Origin: Bacteroidales bacterium
Lineage (GTDB): Bacteria > Bacteroidota > Bacteroidia > Bacteroidales > Bacteroidaceae
Reading direction: 5' to 3'
Length of the DNA: 45,126 bases
NCBI GenBank assembly: GCA_012517855.1
Contig: JAAYUD010000026.1
Coordinates: 1-45,126, forward strand
The notes below the pieces were generated by a model, which had not been told where the DNA came from, ran no database searches, and worked only from the letters and a program-made list of their open reading frames with translations. How positions within the stretch are numbered: position 1 is the first letter of the stretch; every line of letters begins with the position of its first letter. Made by a program: the position numbers and the translations under genes. Shown one piece after another: positions 8,629 through 19,700 of the stretch.

Positions 8629-10686
8629 ATGAAAACAAGTTCTTTTACCCTCCGACTAGTCTTTCTGCTTATCAGCGTCAGCTGTCAAGTTGTTGTCCAA
8701 GCAGGAAATCCCATCACTAACATATCGATAGTGAGCCGCCCTGCTACCGACAAGACAAATGTAAACTACACAGGCAACCGCTCTCCCCTACTTCCTACCG
8801 CATTCATCAAACTGCCGGTAGGAAGCATTAAGCCGCAAAGCTGGATCGGAAAATACCTCGAATTGCAACGCGACGGGCTCACCGGACACTTGGGAGAAAT
8901 AAGCGCATGGCTCGATAAGAACAACAATGCCTGGCTCACTCAAAAGGGAGATCATGGGTGGGAAGAAGTGCCATACTGGCTCAAAGGTTACAGCGACCTG
9001 GCCTATATACTGAATGACAAAAAAATGATAGCCGAAACCCAAATATGGTTCGAAGGCGTCTTCCGAAGTCAACAGTCCAATGGTTTCTTCGGACCGGCCA
9101 ATATATCCAACGGCAAACCCGAACTTTGGGCGCAAATGCTGATGCTCGAGTGCCTGCAATCTTACTACGAGCACTCGCACGACGCTCGGGTGCTGTCGCT
9201 GATGACCAACTATTTCAAATGGGAAATGAGTGTTCCCGATAGCGACTTCCTCAAAGACTATTGGGAAAACAGCCGAGGTGGAGACAATCTCTATAGCGTT
9301 ATGTGGCTCTACAACTATACCGGCGATGCCTTTCTTCTCGATCTTATGCAAAAGATTCACCGAAACACCGCCGACTGGACTCAACCATCCTCATTGCCCA
9401 ACTGGCACAATGTAAACATTGCCGAATGTTTCAGAGAACCGGCAACTTATTATATGCTTACCAAAGACAGCGACATGCTACATGCATCATACAATGTGCA
9501 ACGGCTCGCCAGACGTGCATTCGGACAAGTGCCCGGAGGGATGTTCGGTGCAGACGAGAATGCACGAATAGGATACATAGATCCAAGGCAAGGAGTAGAG
9601 ACCTGTGGTATGGTAGAGCAAATGGCATCAGACGAGATTATGCTCCGTTTCACCGGCGACCCTTATTGGGCCGAGAATTGCGAAGATGTAGCATTCAATT
9701 CTTATCCGGCAGCAGTCATGCCCGATTTCAAGTCTTTACGCTATATCACTTGTCCTAATCAAGTGGTCAGCGACTCAAAGAACCATTATCCAAGTATAGC
9801 TAATAGTGGACCTTTTCTGTCAATGAATCCATTCAGCAGCAGATGTTGCCAGCACAACCATTCGCAAGGCTGGCCCTACTATTCGGAACATTTGGTACTT
9901 GCCACCCCCGACAATGGTGCAGCGATAGCCTTATACGGGGCTTGCATCGCAAATATGAAAGTAGCCGACGGCAAACAAATCACGCTGCACGAAGAGACGA
10001 ATTATCCTTTCGACGAAAAGACAATCATCACAATCAATACAACAGAAAAAGTAGCATTCCCACTGTATCTGAGAATACCGAGATGGACAGCAGAAGCTCG
10101 AATCAAGATTAATGGACTACCGGTAAAAGCAGTATGCGAAGCAGGCAAATATATACGTATCGAAAGGACATGGTCCAACAAAGACATCGTAGAACTCACC
10201 ATGCCCATGACACTCACCATGCGCACATGGCAGGCCAACAAACATAGCGTAAGCGTCAACTACGGACCACTCACCTTATCGCTCAAAATAAAAGAAAATG
10301 ATGTGAAGAAAGATAGTCGTACCACAGCTATTGACGACTCGAAATGGCAAAAGGATGCTGACGCCTCGGCATGGCCTACCACCGAAATATATCCCGCAAG
10401 CTCATGGAATTTTGCATTGATACTCCCCAAAGGAAACCCCCTCAAAGATTTTAAGATAACCCGAAAAGCCTGGCCTTCAGACAATTTCCCTTTTACGCCC
10501 CAATCATCTCCTATCGAAGTAACCACTACAGGGCGTCTGGTTCCATCGTGGAAAACCGACAAGACGGGTCTATGTGGTGTTCTGCCCGACGAAGATGCCA
10601 TAAAAGGAGCCAAAGAGTACATTACTCTCATACCAATGGGAGCAGCAAGGCTCAGAATATCCGCGTTTCCCAATACGGACAAATAA
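8629..10686 (+). CDS. DUF1680 / GH127-type glycosidase (beta-L-arabinofuranosidase-like)
   Basis: The ATG at 8629, 10 bases after the epimerase stop, gives 685 residues with a signal peptide (MKTSSFTLRLVFLLISVS, then QAGNP). A longer frame that overlaps the epimerase is rejected. The alpha/alpha-barrel carries the family landmarks GDHGWEEVPYWLKGY (about 107-121), GVETCGMVEQMASDE (Glu324, Cys326) and the paired cysteines of SRCCQHN (Cys406, Cys407). In the characterised enzyme HypBA1, equivalent Glu and Cys residues hold a zinc ion, and one of the cysteines is the nucleophile, so the catalytic site appears intact. A beta-sandwich follows (about 430-600). Related families GH142 and GH146 share the fold, so exact arabinoside specificity is inferred. 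It fits with the GH43 remnant as a former arabinoside-degrading set. Confidence 0.88.
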   Translation: MKTSSFTLRLVFLLISVSCQVVVQAGNPITNISIVSRPATDKTNVNYTGNRSPLLPTAFIKLPVGSIKPQSWIGKYLELQRDGLTGHLGEISAWLDKNNNAWLTQKGDHGWEEVPYWLKGYSDLAYILNDKKMIAETQIWFEGVFRSQQSNGFFGPANISNGKPELWAQMLMLECLQSYYEHSHDARVLSLMTNYFKWEMSVPDSDFLKDYWENSRGGDNLYSVMWLYNYTGDAFLLDLMQKIHRNTADWTQPSSLPNWHNVNIAECFREPATYYMLTKDSDMLHASYNVQRLARRAFGQVPGGMFGADENARIGYIDPRQGVETCGMVEQMASDEIMLRFTGDPYWAENCEDVAFNSYPAAVMPDFKSLRYITCPNQVVSDSKNHYPSIANSGPFLSMNPFSSRCCQHNHSQGWPYYSEHLVLATPDNGAAIALYGACIANMKVADGKQITLHEETNYPFDEKTIITINTTEKVAFPLYLRIPRWTAEARIKINGLPVKAVCEAGKYIRIERTWSNKDIVELTMPMTLTMRTWQANKHSVSVNYGPLTLSLKIKENDVKKDSRTTAIDDSKWQKDADASAWPTTEIYPASSWNFALILPKGNPLKDFKITRKAWPSDNFPFTPQSSPIEVTTTGRLVPSWKTDKTGLCGVLPDEDAIKGAKEYITLIPMGAARLRISAFPNTDK

Positions 10687-10805
10687 GGATTCACCGATAA
10701 AAGTCGGAGAGCTAAACATCAATATTATTAATAACACATCACATAAATAAAGTGACTTTCGAGTCTGCGAGATGAACAAAATCGTCGTATGTTCCTTTTT
10801 TCGGT

Positions 10806-10841
10806 GACGTCCTTAAGTTTTCAAAAAAACTTAAGGACGTC
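10806..10841. terminator. Perfect 16-bp inverted repeat downstream of GH127-type gene
   Basis: GACGTCCTTAAGTTTT (10806-10821) is followed by the loop CAAA and its exact complement AAAACTTAAGGACGTC (10826-10841). It sits 120 bases after the stop of the glycosidase gene. It could be a terminator, or a hairpin left by a mobile element, because a terminator would normally lie closer to the gene and show a T-run. Confidence 0.5.
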
Positions 10842-11800
10842 AACAAATTTAGGTACATACGTGGTTTTTGGGTGGTAAGAGCACACCAGTATAAGTCGGG
10901 AATATGCATCAATTTCGATCTGCATTTCAACCTTTGCCACCTCCGTATGACACCATTACGCACTATTCCACAGCATGTTAACGATGCACCGTATACAACG
11001 CCAGCTAAAAAAGGTCCGAAAATCGGCCCTAGAGTATACTGTAGAGTCCTTATTTTCAGCGGACCTCTGCTTAGAAAGAGTCTAAACGATGGTCTACAGA
11101 TAGCTGAGAAGCAGTTTCGTACATAGAGGAGTGTATTCCATCCATTGAATACCTCATTTGAGTTAATCTTCGATTTTTTACTGATGAGCCCAAGACGTAC
11201 ATCCTCGTTGACGCAAGATTGCGTTAATCTAAAGTAGTGATGTGAATGCCGTTTTTCAGAACGTTTTTGAAGATGAATATTGAGGGCGATACTGATACTA
11301 TTTTAACCATCTGGAAGTGGTACTTATTGATTTACTGAATCGACCTTTTGTACTTGAAAAATGATAAGGACAAACATAAAAATTCGTATGGACGAAACTA
11401 AAAGTTTATACTTACAAACATTTATTTTCGTCCTTATGAATTTCTCGCTATATATCAACGACTTACACGCAACGCACTTATACTTTGCTCTGATTCGATT
11501 TACATTCGAGCGCTGAAACTACAACAAAAATAGCGCCCTACAAGGGTATGTAACTGATGTTCGGATAAGAAAGTATCAGAATGTCTGGAAATATTCACAT
11601 TGAAATACGTCCTGAAAAATAAATTGCAGGCAAAGTATTGTATCATAGCTCCTTTCTATGTCAATGATGTGAACCATAATAAGAAAAAGTAACAAATCAA
11701 TCGATCATCGAAAACTTAAAAGAGACTCCTTGCAGAATATCAAGATACTACAGATATTGAGCAAGGAGTATCAAATGATGCGTATTCGTTACTGATACTA
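10842..11800. other. Gene-free stretch with decayed coding fragments
   Basis: I find no intact gene here. On the plus strand there are short coding-like pieces broken by stops. One at 11177-11227 reads FTDEPKTYILVDARLR. Another around 11300-11360 reads HLEVVLIDLLNRPFVLEK. A third frame, about 11460-11800, has several stops but reads in part as CIIAPFYVNDVN. I do not recognise the parent gene. An imperfect inverted repeat (11380-11397 with 11426-11443, 16 of 18 matching) also lies here. It is probably degraded coding DNA, but the fragments are short and chance cannot be excluded. Confidence 0.35.
11725..11769 (-). terminator. Hairpin at the end of the SusCD operon
   Basis: ACTCCTTGC (11725-11733) pairs with GCAAGGAGT (11761-11769), with further partial pairing of AGAATATC with GATATT inside. 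It lies about 30 bases past the stop of the minus-strand thioredoxin gene. Read on that strand it is followed by CTCTTTTAAG, so a terminator or 3' end structure is likely. Confidence 0.5.
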
Positions 11801-12964
11801 TTATTCCTTCTCCAATTCGTCAACAATCATCTTCATTGCTTTACTCAAATCTCCAGAAAGAATCATATTTCCCTGTTTGGTTTGTGGAGTTCTTTTCCCC
11901 GATTCCAAATCAGCGAGTCTTTTCTGCAATAAGCCAAGAGCTCCATGGCGAGGCCCTTTCTCTTTACATTTTCTTATGATGGGAGTACACCATTTGCAAA
12001 GATTGAGATCGGTCACATCCAATGTCGGGTTATTCCAATATTCATTGATATAACCAATATAAGCATTCCAATTTTCTTGCAGACCAGCGATATTAATCAA
12101 TGTACTTAAACGAATTTCCTCGCGATTCTCGACATTACATTCTTCCATCAGTTTGATCCATTTCTGCAACTTGTCGGTATCAATTTCCTTTTTCCCATTT
12201 TCATCAACCACCAAATCGCGTCCATAACCTGCCCATACGCTATTCAATTTCATCCGAACTGGGACCTCACCTATTGTTTCGATAAGCTTTTCAGGATGTT
12301 TTGCCGTATAGATAAAAGCCGGACAAAATGGATTATTAATATTGCGCATAAACATTTCAGCCAATAGCTTGTTGGAAGCAAATGTTTTTTCCTTCCCTTT
12401 TAACAACTCTTCCGTAACCTCATTACATTGATCGCGTTTATAAGCGCTACTCAACGTTTTAAGATAACTGAGAAGAAACTCTTCGCTTCGGTCACCATCA
12501 GCGAAACGTTTGTCCATCTCGGCAGATCCATTGTCTATACTGGCAGTCTGCACTTTCTTTATAAACTCTTCGGCAGGACATCCTCCTAAAAATCGACCGA
12601 TTTCCTGTCCGTTACCATTAAAAATAATAAATGTGGGATAGGCAGAGATTTGAAACTTCTTTGCAAGTGCCACTCCTTCACCTTGCTCCATATTGATTTT
12701 GATACATACATATTTAGGGTTCATAAAATTTCCTACCAACTCTTGAGGAAACACTTTACTTGCCATCATCTTACAGGGGCCACACCATGAGGTATAGCAA
12801 TCCAAGAATACCAGTTTATTCAACTGTTTTGCTTTCTGCACAGCTTGAGTAAACAAAGTGCCTTCGGGTTCAATGGCCATGCCTTTGTTAGTATCCTGTC
12901 CCTTTGCCTGTCCAAACAGACAAGCTACCAATAGTATCAAAAATACTCTTTTCAATTCTTTCAT
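11801..12964 (-). CDS. Secreted thioredoxin-fold protein at the end of the SusCD operon
   Basis: This 387-residue protein has a signal peptide (MKELKRVFLILLVACLFGQAKG) and then a thioredoxin domain (about 32-140). The redox motif WCGPC is at 60-64 within FLDCYTSWCGPCKMM, and the cis-proline is in ISAYPTFIIF. The remaining 240 residues are a mostly helical region with no motif I recognise. With an intact CxxC it should act as a thiol-disulfide oxidoreductase, or as a redox-fold binding protein, in the periplasm or on the surface. It is the last gene of the minus-strand operon, 12 bases after the PKD-like gene. Similar proteins occur at the ends of some Bacteroides SusCD operons. Cargo and role are unknown. 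Confidence 0.88.
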   Translation of the reverse strand: MKELKRVFLILLVACLFGQAKGQDTNKGMAIEPEGTLFTQAVQKAKQLNKLVFLDCYTSWCGPCKMMASKVFPQELVGNFMNPKYVCIKINMEQGEGVALAKKFQISAYPTFIIFNGNGQEIGRFLGGCPAEEFIKKVQTASIDNGSAEMDKRFADGDRSEEFLLSYLKTLSSAYKRDQCNEVTEELLKGKEKTFASNKLLAEMFMRNINNPFCPAFIYTAKHPEKLIETIGEVPVRMKLNSVWAGYGRDLVVDENGKKEIDTDKLQKWIKLMEECNVENREEIRLSTLINIAGLQENWNAYIGYINEYWNNPTLDVTDLNLCKWCTPIIRKCKEKGPRHGALGLLQKRLADLESGKRTPQTKQGNMILSGDLSKAMKMIVDELEKE

Positions 12965-12976
12965 TGTTTCTATTAT

Positions 12977-14554
12977 TTAATATTCAATTACATATTTCCA
13001 TGCCATATCTTTCACTCTACCAGGTACGGTATATACCTTCGGGTCACCCAAGAGAGCACCACTTGCCGCATTTATTTGATATTGATATAATTTTCCCTCT
13101 CCCGTTTTTTCATTATAAGTAGCAATATGCAAGATAGTATTGGGATTAGGCATAATCGCAAAATAAAACGAGCTGAAGTAATACTTCTGCAAGCGAACGC
13201 AAGTGACTTTCTCATCGGGCGATGCCGCTTCCCAAAGTTTATTTGCCACTGTCGAAGAGTTATACATTAGGTTATAGACACTCGACCCTGCGCCATACAA
13301 CACATATTGACCTGTATAAGCAGCAGTCATACTAACGGCTTTCCCTATTTCCGGAGAATTCGAAATATCGTACAATCCTCTACCTACATTAGTAGTTGCT
13401 GCTGTCGATGTATAAAAATTGGCTACAGCCAGATAATAGTTGGTATCTTTCTGCATCAACAGATAATCGTAGAAAGAAAATCCCCAATCACCCATCAACA
13501 GTTTCATTCCACCTGTATTATTCACATCAAAAGCCGCACTTGTAAGATCTTGCGTTGCAAACGAAGCAAACGATAGTTTATTTCTTGGCGTATAGATGAA
13601 CTTACTGTTAGTCTGATCGTAAGCGACTACATCGAAGTTTGGCGTATGCACATCGCTTCCCCAAGGAGCCAACTCTCCATACGTACCCGTCTTTGCAACG
13701 CCAAAGAAATTGTTTCGGCTTAGTGCGCTATACGTTGTAGAATAGACTTTATTATCATTAATAACCATTTCGGCACGGGTTGAGGTTCCGCCTACGCCAT
13801 AATAAGAGACTTTACAGGTTGAAGGTGGACTGTAAAAAAAATCTTTAAAGCCCAACGTCTTACTAAATGTTCCCTGATTTACGCCAACCATATTCTGATC
13901 GGTAGAGATTACGACTTCGTCATTTGTTACTGTCACAACCGTATGGAGTACACGAAGAGGTGCACCATTTATCGGAGCACCGTTTGAAGCCGAATACAAA
14001 TTCCAGAACTCTCTATTTTTTGTGATATTCTTCTTCACCCACGGGTTAACGACCAGACCCACATCTGATGTTCCCGGTTTGTTAGTCGGCTCATAAAGTA
14101 TCATCCATCCTGCCGTCAAAGACTCTTCGACCTGACAGTTCACTTTAAAGTACGACCGAATATTATTCTTCTTATTCCTCACGGTAAGTTGTACGTAATA
14201 GGCACCTGCCGTACGGATGATAGGTGCTTTGAGATTACGAGACACTCCTATCGTATCCACCGTATAATCCAAATTGGAACCTGTAGAAGCAATGTATATG
14301 GTCCATACATATTCCAACGGCACATCACTGGCATCGGTTACTTTAACATCATTAAAAGTAACATTTGGATTAATTTTCAGTGTATCGTAGCGCGATACCA
14401 CATAAGACGATTGGATACCCAAGCCTACGGTATCTACAGAAACTTTATCGATAGCGGTGTAATTGTAATTACCTTTGTCATCATAACAAGAAGCCAACAA
14501 AATCAATCCGATAAGGTTGACAAATAGTATTTTAAAAAATAATTTATCCATCAT
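12977..14554 (-). CDS. PKD-like family surface lipoprotein
   Basis: This 525-residue protein has a lipoprotein signal peptide (LIGLILLASCYDDKGNY, Cys about 23). The opening SCYDDKGNYNYTAID and the Ig-like repeats (about 30-140, including PLEYVWTIY and AGAYYVQLTVRN) match the PKD-like proteins found with DUF4843 and SusD proteins in Bacteroidetes. The rest is strand-rich and propeller-like, ending in PGRVKDMAWKYV. It probably sits on the cell surface and helps SusC/SusD capture ligand. Two adjacent ATG codons make the start 14554 or 14551. It lies 14 bases after the DUF4843 gene. The exact ligand is unknown. Confidence 0.82.
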   Translation of the reverse strand: MMDKLFFKILFVNLIGLILLASCYDDKGNYNYTAIDKVSVDTVGLGIQSSYVVSRYDTLKINPNVTFNDVKVTDASDVPLEYVWTIYIASTGSNLDYTVDTIGVSRNLKAPIIRTAGAYYVQLTVRNKKNNIRSYFKVNCQVEESLTAGWMILYEPTNKPGTSDVGLVVNPWVKKNITKNREFWNLYSASNGAPINGAPLRVLHTVVTVTNDEVVISTDQNMVGVNQGTFSKTLGFKDFFYSPPSTCKVSYYGVGGTSTRAEMVINDNKVYSTTYSALSRNNFFGVAKTGTYGELAPWGSDVHTPNFDVVAYDQTNSKFIYTPRNKLSFASFATQDLTSAAFDVNNTGGMKLLMGDWGFSFYDYLLMQKDTNYYLAVANFYTSTAATTNVGRGLYDISNSPEIGKAVSMTAAYTGQYVLYGAGSSVYNLMYNSSTVANKLWEAASPDEKVTCVRLQKYYFSSFYFAIMPNPNTILHIATYNEKTGEGKLYQYQINAASGALLGDPKVYTVPGRVKDMAWKYVIEY

Positions 14555-14568
14555 TGTTCATTTTATTG

Positions 14569-15336
14569 TTAAAAGGTAACTGCAGCACCCGTCTCGTCCG
14601 TAAGCGGTGTAGTATGAGAGCTATTATAATTGGACAGAGCCAGCTGCATGCACTGTACCAAATAGCTGGCATAATTGGCCGATAGCGTATTAGTCGCTTC
14701 ATCATAAGGCTTTATGGCAGTATAAGAGATATGAAAGTCCACAAGACCGAGCTCTTGAATCATAAACTGATATTTCACTTTACTATACTTACCAAAATAA
14801 AGAGAATAAGCTCTCAAAGGATAAATGGCAGCATCCCATTCGGTAGGTTTGCTCAGATAATTCTTCAATACAACTTTCAAAATTTGCATCGATTCGGCAC
14901 CTTTGACAAAAGAGGCATTTTCGACTAGACGAAACCATAAATGTCCATCTTTCGTTGTAAAAGAGGCACTGTTGCTCAACTTGGAAGTATCAAAATGAAT
15001 AGGAAACTCCGCACTCGACTCGCCGGCTTTTATGGTATAAGTATCTGTCGAGAAGCTACCCTTTGCCTCCGTCAGATCTCCACTGAAAGCTTCAATCGTA
15101 AATGTCCTGTCTACATTGGACACCGAACCAAGGATGCGAGCCTGAAACATCAGATCTTTCGCACCCAAAGTATATGAGTAATTATAGTTAATGCTATCCA
15201 ATACTGACCCAGTGGTACCAAACCAAACATTTAAAGCAGAATAAGATGTATCGAACAAAGGCGTCTCATCTTCACTACAACTGCATAGGCCGATTGCCGC
15301 CAAGCAAAAAACAAATATGTACTTTTTATATTTCAT
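14569..15336 (-). CDS. DUF4843 surface lipoprotein
   Basis: I place the start at 15336 (255 residues, MKYKKYIFVF) because GGAGG lies 7 bases ahead of it. An ATG four codons earlier directly abuts the susD stop and is possible but lacks its own binding site. The signal peptide ends in the lipobox GLCSCSED. The remainder fits DUF4843: a strand-rich first domain with FDTSYSALNVWFG, and a C-terminal part with LKNYLSKPTEWD, where the protein appears to mimic the TW substrate-like motif and YxxxLGxYSxxKYxF pattern of the family. It is a likely accessory protein of the SusCD complex. Function beyond that is unknown. Confidence 0.82.
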   Translation of the reverse strand: MKYKKYIFVFCLAAIGLCSCSEDETPLFDTSYSALNVWFGTTGSVLDSINYNYSYTLGAKDLMFQARILGSVSNVDRTFTIEAFSGDLTEAKGSFSTDTYTIKAGESSAEFPIHFDTSKLSNSASFTTKDGHLWFRLVENASFVKGAESMQILKVVLKNYLSKPTEWDAAIYPLRAYSLYFGKYSKVKYQFMIQELGLVDFHISYTAIKPYDEATNTLSANYASYLVQCMQLALSNYNSSHTTPLTDETGAAVTF

Positions 15337-15348
15337 AATAACCTCCAT

Positions 15349-16788
15349 TTATCTATTGTTTGCACGTTGCGATGCTTCAGTCTCCGACAACGGGATGGGG
15401 AAAGTATAAGCTTTTTCGCCAATCATATCGGCGTCTGAACCTATCACGGTTTCTCTATTGAGGCGTTTATAGAGGAAAAACAATTGTCCTTCGCCTATAA
15501 ATTCCCGACGATATTCTCGAATAAGCTCGGTGTAGTAATCGGCCGGATCGGTATCCAACGCTGCCAAGTCGCGCGCCTCTCTAAGTATATTCAGATATGT
15601 CAATCCACTGCCAGTAGTACGATAATCACATTCGGAAAGAATCAGATACATCTCGCTCAAACGAATCATCGGCATCTTATTTAAATAATAAGCATCATCA
15701 GACTTGGTCTTATCGTATTTCATCAAATACCGATTGGTGACAGACTCACCCGTCGTACCACTCTTGAACAAATAAACGTAACGATAATCTTCAGTATGAG
15801 AGTCATAATATTCGAGCAACGATGTTTCGTTGAGATAAAAGCTTGTTGTATTGCTGCTTTCATTGAAGTAAGTATCGCTTAACGTAGACAGGTTCGTATT
15901 GTTGAGAGCAAACAATTGTTCGGGTGCAAATGCATAATCATATCCCTGCTGCATATCGCTACCTTTAGACCAACTGAAAGCTTTCGAATTTATAACCTCC
16001 AAGGCACAAGCCCGAGCTTTAGCATAATCTTGCATCCACATATATACGCGTGCCTCCAAACCTTTCACGGCATAATAGTTTAAATGCATCTGTCGATTCT
16101 TCAGGTAACCATTATCTTCTGTTTCGGTAATCGTTTCGCCCGTAGCAATGGGATCTACCTTCAACAGAGCCTCGGCATCTAAAAGATCTTTTATGACACT
16201 TTCTGCCACTTTACTAACTGCGAGCTGTGGAAATATTTTATAAGTAAGATCGGTACTATAAGGAATAGAAGGCATATTTGAGTTGACAGCATAACTCACA
16301 CCAAAACAACGCAACAAATCGAAATGAAGAAAAGCGCGTAAAGCGAAAGACTCCCCTTTGATAATGGAATAGTTATTCTTGTGAAATAAATTTTTATTGC
16401 CATCTATATGGTTTATCAAATTATTGATATTCGCAATCGAATTATACGAAGTCGACCATATTTTTGCAATCAAAGCAGAAGGAGTAGCTGCCGAGTATTG
16501 GTAATCGACCATATCGGTATAGGATGTTGGATAATTGTCCCATTCGTGACCCAATACCCCTATTGTTCCGAAGAGCATTTCTTTCGAATAAGTACTTTCA
16601 GAAGCCATCGAAGAATATACTCCTGCAAGCGCCTCTTTAAAGCCTTGCTCCGAAGTAAAGAGTTCGCTGTCTTCTACTTGCGACTTGGGTTGAACGTTCA
16701 GCCAGTCATTGCAAGATACCATTGATGCCCCTATCATAAACAGGAGTACACCATTCAATATTATATTTCTATATTTCATAATGTTCAT
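15349..16788 (-). CDS. SusD/RagB-family nutrient-binding outer membrane lipoprotein
   Basis: This roughly 479-residue protein is the surface lid and binding partner of the SusC channel encoded just upstream. It has a signal peptide with lipobox MVSCNDWLN, the N-terminal SusD-like pattern (QPKSQVEDSELFTSEQGFKEALAGVYSSMAS) and the C-terminal RagB/SusD region (DKTKSDDAYYLNKMPMIRLSEMYLILSE, then EYRREFIGEGQLFFLYKR). The start may be ATG 16788 or ATG 16779; both come within a few bases of the susC stop, so the two genes are translationally close. Length is normal for the family, and no part seems missing. Ligand could be glycan or peptide, because the operon holds no glycosidase. Confidence 0.95.
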   Translation of the reverse strand: MNIMKYRNIILNGVLLFMIGASMVSCNDWLNVQPKSQVEDSELFTSEQGFKEALAGVYSSMASESTYSKEMLFGTIGVLGHEWDNYPTSYTDMVDYQYSAATPSALIAKIWSTSYNSIANINNLINHIDGNKNLFHKNNYSIIKGESFALRAFLHFDLLRCFGVSYAVNSNMPSIPYSTDLTYKIFPQLAVSKVAESVIKDLLDAEALLKVDPIATGETITETEDNGYLKNRQMHLNYYAVKGLEARVYMWMQDYAKARACALEVINSKAFSWSKGSDMQQGYDYAFAPEQLFALNNTNLSTLSDTYFNESSNTTSFYLNETSLLEYYDSHTEDYRYVYLFKSGTTGESVTNRYLMKYDKTKSDDAYYLNKMPMIRLSEMYLILSECDYRTTGSGLTYLNILREARDLAALDTDPADYYTELIREYRREFIGEGQLFFLYKRLNRETVIGSDADMIGEKAYTFPIPLSETEASQRANNR

Positions 16789-16790
16789 AT

Positions 16791-19700
16791 TTAGAATGTT
16801 GCCGATAAAGAAAAAGAGAACGATCGAGCATAGGGATAATCCAATCCCCGTTCGGTTTTCACTGTAGATATACGAAACAGATCGTTCATGTAGAAGGAAG
16901 CTTTCAAACGTTCTACTTTAATTTTTCTCAGAAAATCGGTAAGATACTTGAAGTCATAATAGCAGGAGAACGAAGCCAACTGCAGTTCATTATTCTTTTC
17001 GATGAAACGAGTCGTTGGATATGTTCTAGAAGGCGTATCATTTATTTTTTTGTACTTAGCTATATCGCCCACTTTGTTCCAACTATCGCTCAATACCCTA
17101 CGGTCTACATTGTAAGCGATATCTACATTTTCCACTCTATTCACTAAAGTCTGATTGTAATAGTCTCCACCAGTACGATAGCTGAAAGAACAGTTCAAAC
17201 CAATACCTTTATATTCTCCACTCACTCCGAAGTTACCATGATATTTGGGATTGCTATCTCCAGCAACGATATAATCGTCGTAGCTATAATCATAAGTGGT
17301 TGTTCCATCTTTCTTCCGAAACAATTCCTGTCCGGTTATCGGATCGATACCCAACGACTGAACAGCCCATATAGCTGTCATCGACTGACCGTTTTCATAG
17401 CGCAAGATAGGAGAAGTCATACCATTTTGGCTTGCATTATCCTGCTGTTGTTCGTTGAAAGACTTCAGCGCGTCGCTAATCTTTGTAACTTTATTGACGT
17501 TGTGTCCTATCGAAAAATTAGCCGACAAATAGAAATCTTTCTTTTGAATAAAGCGCCAGTTCATACTCGCATCAAAACCTTTATTCTCTACATTACCAAG
17601 GTTCTCCTGATAAGAATTGAAACCGGTTGATGTAGGTAGTGTCATTGCCAGCAAGGCATCTTTCGATTTATTGTTATACACGTCCAGACGAACATTCAAC
17701 GCCTTGAACAGTTGCATATCAAAGCCCATATTCAACTCGGCGGTCTGTTGCCATTTCAAGTTCTTATTAGGCATCGACATAAGGTATGCACCTACGATAT
17801 TATCGTATACAATGCTATCATAGAATTTATAAGTTGCTTTTGCCTGATACGGATTAAAGTTCTGGCTACCCGTCAATCCGTAAGAAGCACGCAGTTTCAG
17901 CAAATTGACAAAAGTAAGACTTTTCATAAACTTCTCTTTCTGCACATTCCAACCCAGACCGACCGACCAGAATGTTCCCCAACGATTATCGGCTCCGAAT
18001 ACCGAAGACCCATTGTAGCGCAATGTCAGATCGGCCAGATAGCGGTCGTCATAAGAATAGTTCACCGCTCCGGTTATACCGATACTGCGCGTTGTCCCTT
18101 CGCTACCCGAAGGCTTTCCGTTCTCGGCATATTGTTTGGCAAAAGTGATATAGTCCACATGATTGTTCAAAAAGCCCCAAGCTGTCATACCATGTGTATC
18201 ATAATTGTTGGCATTCAAGCTCCATGCGGCATTCGCCAATATCATGTGTTTGCCAAACTGACCTGTATAATTGGCTGTAATATCCGAAGAGAGTGTAGCC
18301 GACTCGCCATCGGTAATCGAATAAGAGCCTCTCAAATAATACTGATCACCCGTCCAATCTACAAACCTGGTATGGTCGCCCGGATAAAAGTCTTCTCTCT
18401 TATTCGTCTGATAAGTATAGCCTACCCGGCCCGACATTCTAAAACTCTCCACCGGATGCCATTCAATATAGAAATTCTCGGTATATTCGGTATACTGCGA
18501 AAAGTTTTTTGTACCGATAGAAGCATTGTATAGAGGATTGTAATAAGTCACAGAACTCGAGGCGCCATTACTACCCGGATAAGTATAAGTACCCAATACT
18601 TTTTTCAGAATTCCATTTTCATCATACGGAGTATAATAAGGATTTGCCGAAGAATAATCGGAAAAAGATCCGTAAGGGGAATCATCTGCCTTATTAGATG
18701 TTACAGACAAAGAGTTGCTGAATAATAAAGACTTATAACGATAAGCCATCTTGATATTACCCGAGATGGTTCTACGATCCGAACCTTTCATTGCACCGGT
18801 AATACCATTATAAGTAAATGTACCGCTATAGCGCATCCGATCATCACCACCTTCCATATACATCGAATGTTTCTGACCTACACCCGAACGCAAGGGTTTG
18901 GCAAGCCAATAAGTATCGACACCCTCAGCTACACTCTTCTTCAGATCGTTATATTCTTCTTGCAAATATTCATTGTGATATGCCGAGGTAGCCGAATAGC
19001 GACCGGCATTCAACTCTACCTGCAATTTCTCTGCCGAGTTGCACAAGTTGTAAGAAGACAAGTCGGGAGCTTCCACATTCAAGTCGCCCGTATAAGTCAG
19101 GCGGAGTCTACCTCTTTCGGGCTCTTTTGTTTCTACTACAACCACACCATTGGCCGCTTTCGAGCCATAAAGAGCTTTGGCCGCCGCATCTTTCAATACA
19201 GTGACAGACTTCACACGATTCATATCCAAATCAAATACTTGCTCACGTGTGGCTTCAAATCCATCTACAATAAAAAGAGGTTCGTTGGGATTGCCATCAT
19301 ATTCGCTTTGCAACCCCGTGAACGAAGCGTTACCACGTATATTGATATTATTGAATGCATTAGGGTTCGAACCATTGGTATAATTATCGTCAATCACAAA
19401 CGAAGGGTCGAGATTGCTCAGGCTCTTCAACAGATTTTGATTACCTACGGATTGTAAATCGTCCTTTGTATAAGTTCTTGCCGAACCGGTGAAACTCGCT
19501 GCACGGTAGTTGAAAAGACCCGTTACCACCACTTCGTCCAGACACTGCACATTATCTTTCATGTGAACAGTTACTCTTTGCTGCGCAGGTACCGTACGGG
19601 TCTGCATACCGATGTAAGACACTATTAAGTCTTCTCCCTCTATCACATCCGTCAATTCGAAGTGTCCGTTACTGTCGGTTACCACTCCTTTACCAGAGCT

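Noticed and set aside
10872-11126. 84-residue open frame on the plus strand
   Set aside because: Residues do not form a recognisable domain and flanking sequence shows decay; left as part of the gene-free stretch.
17712-18533. 273-residue open frame on the plus strand
   Set aside because: It is antisense to the SusC gene, which is certain; the composition is typical of a shadow frame.
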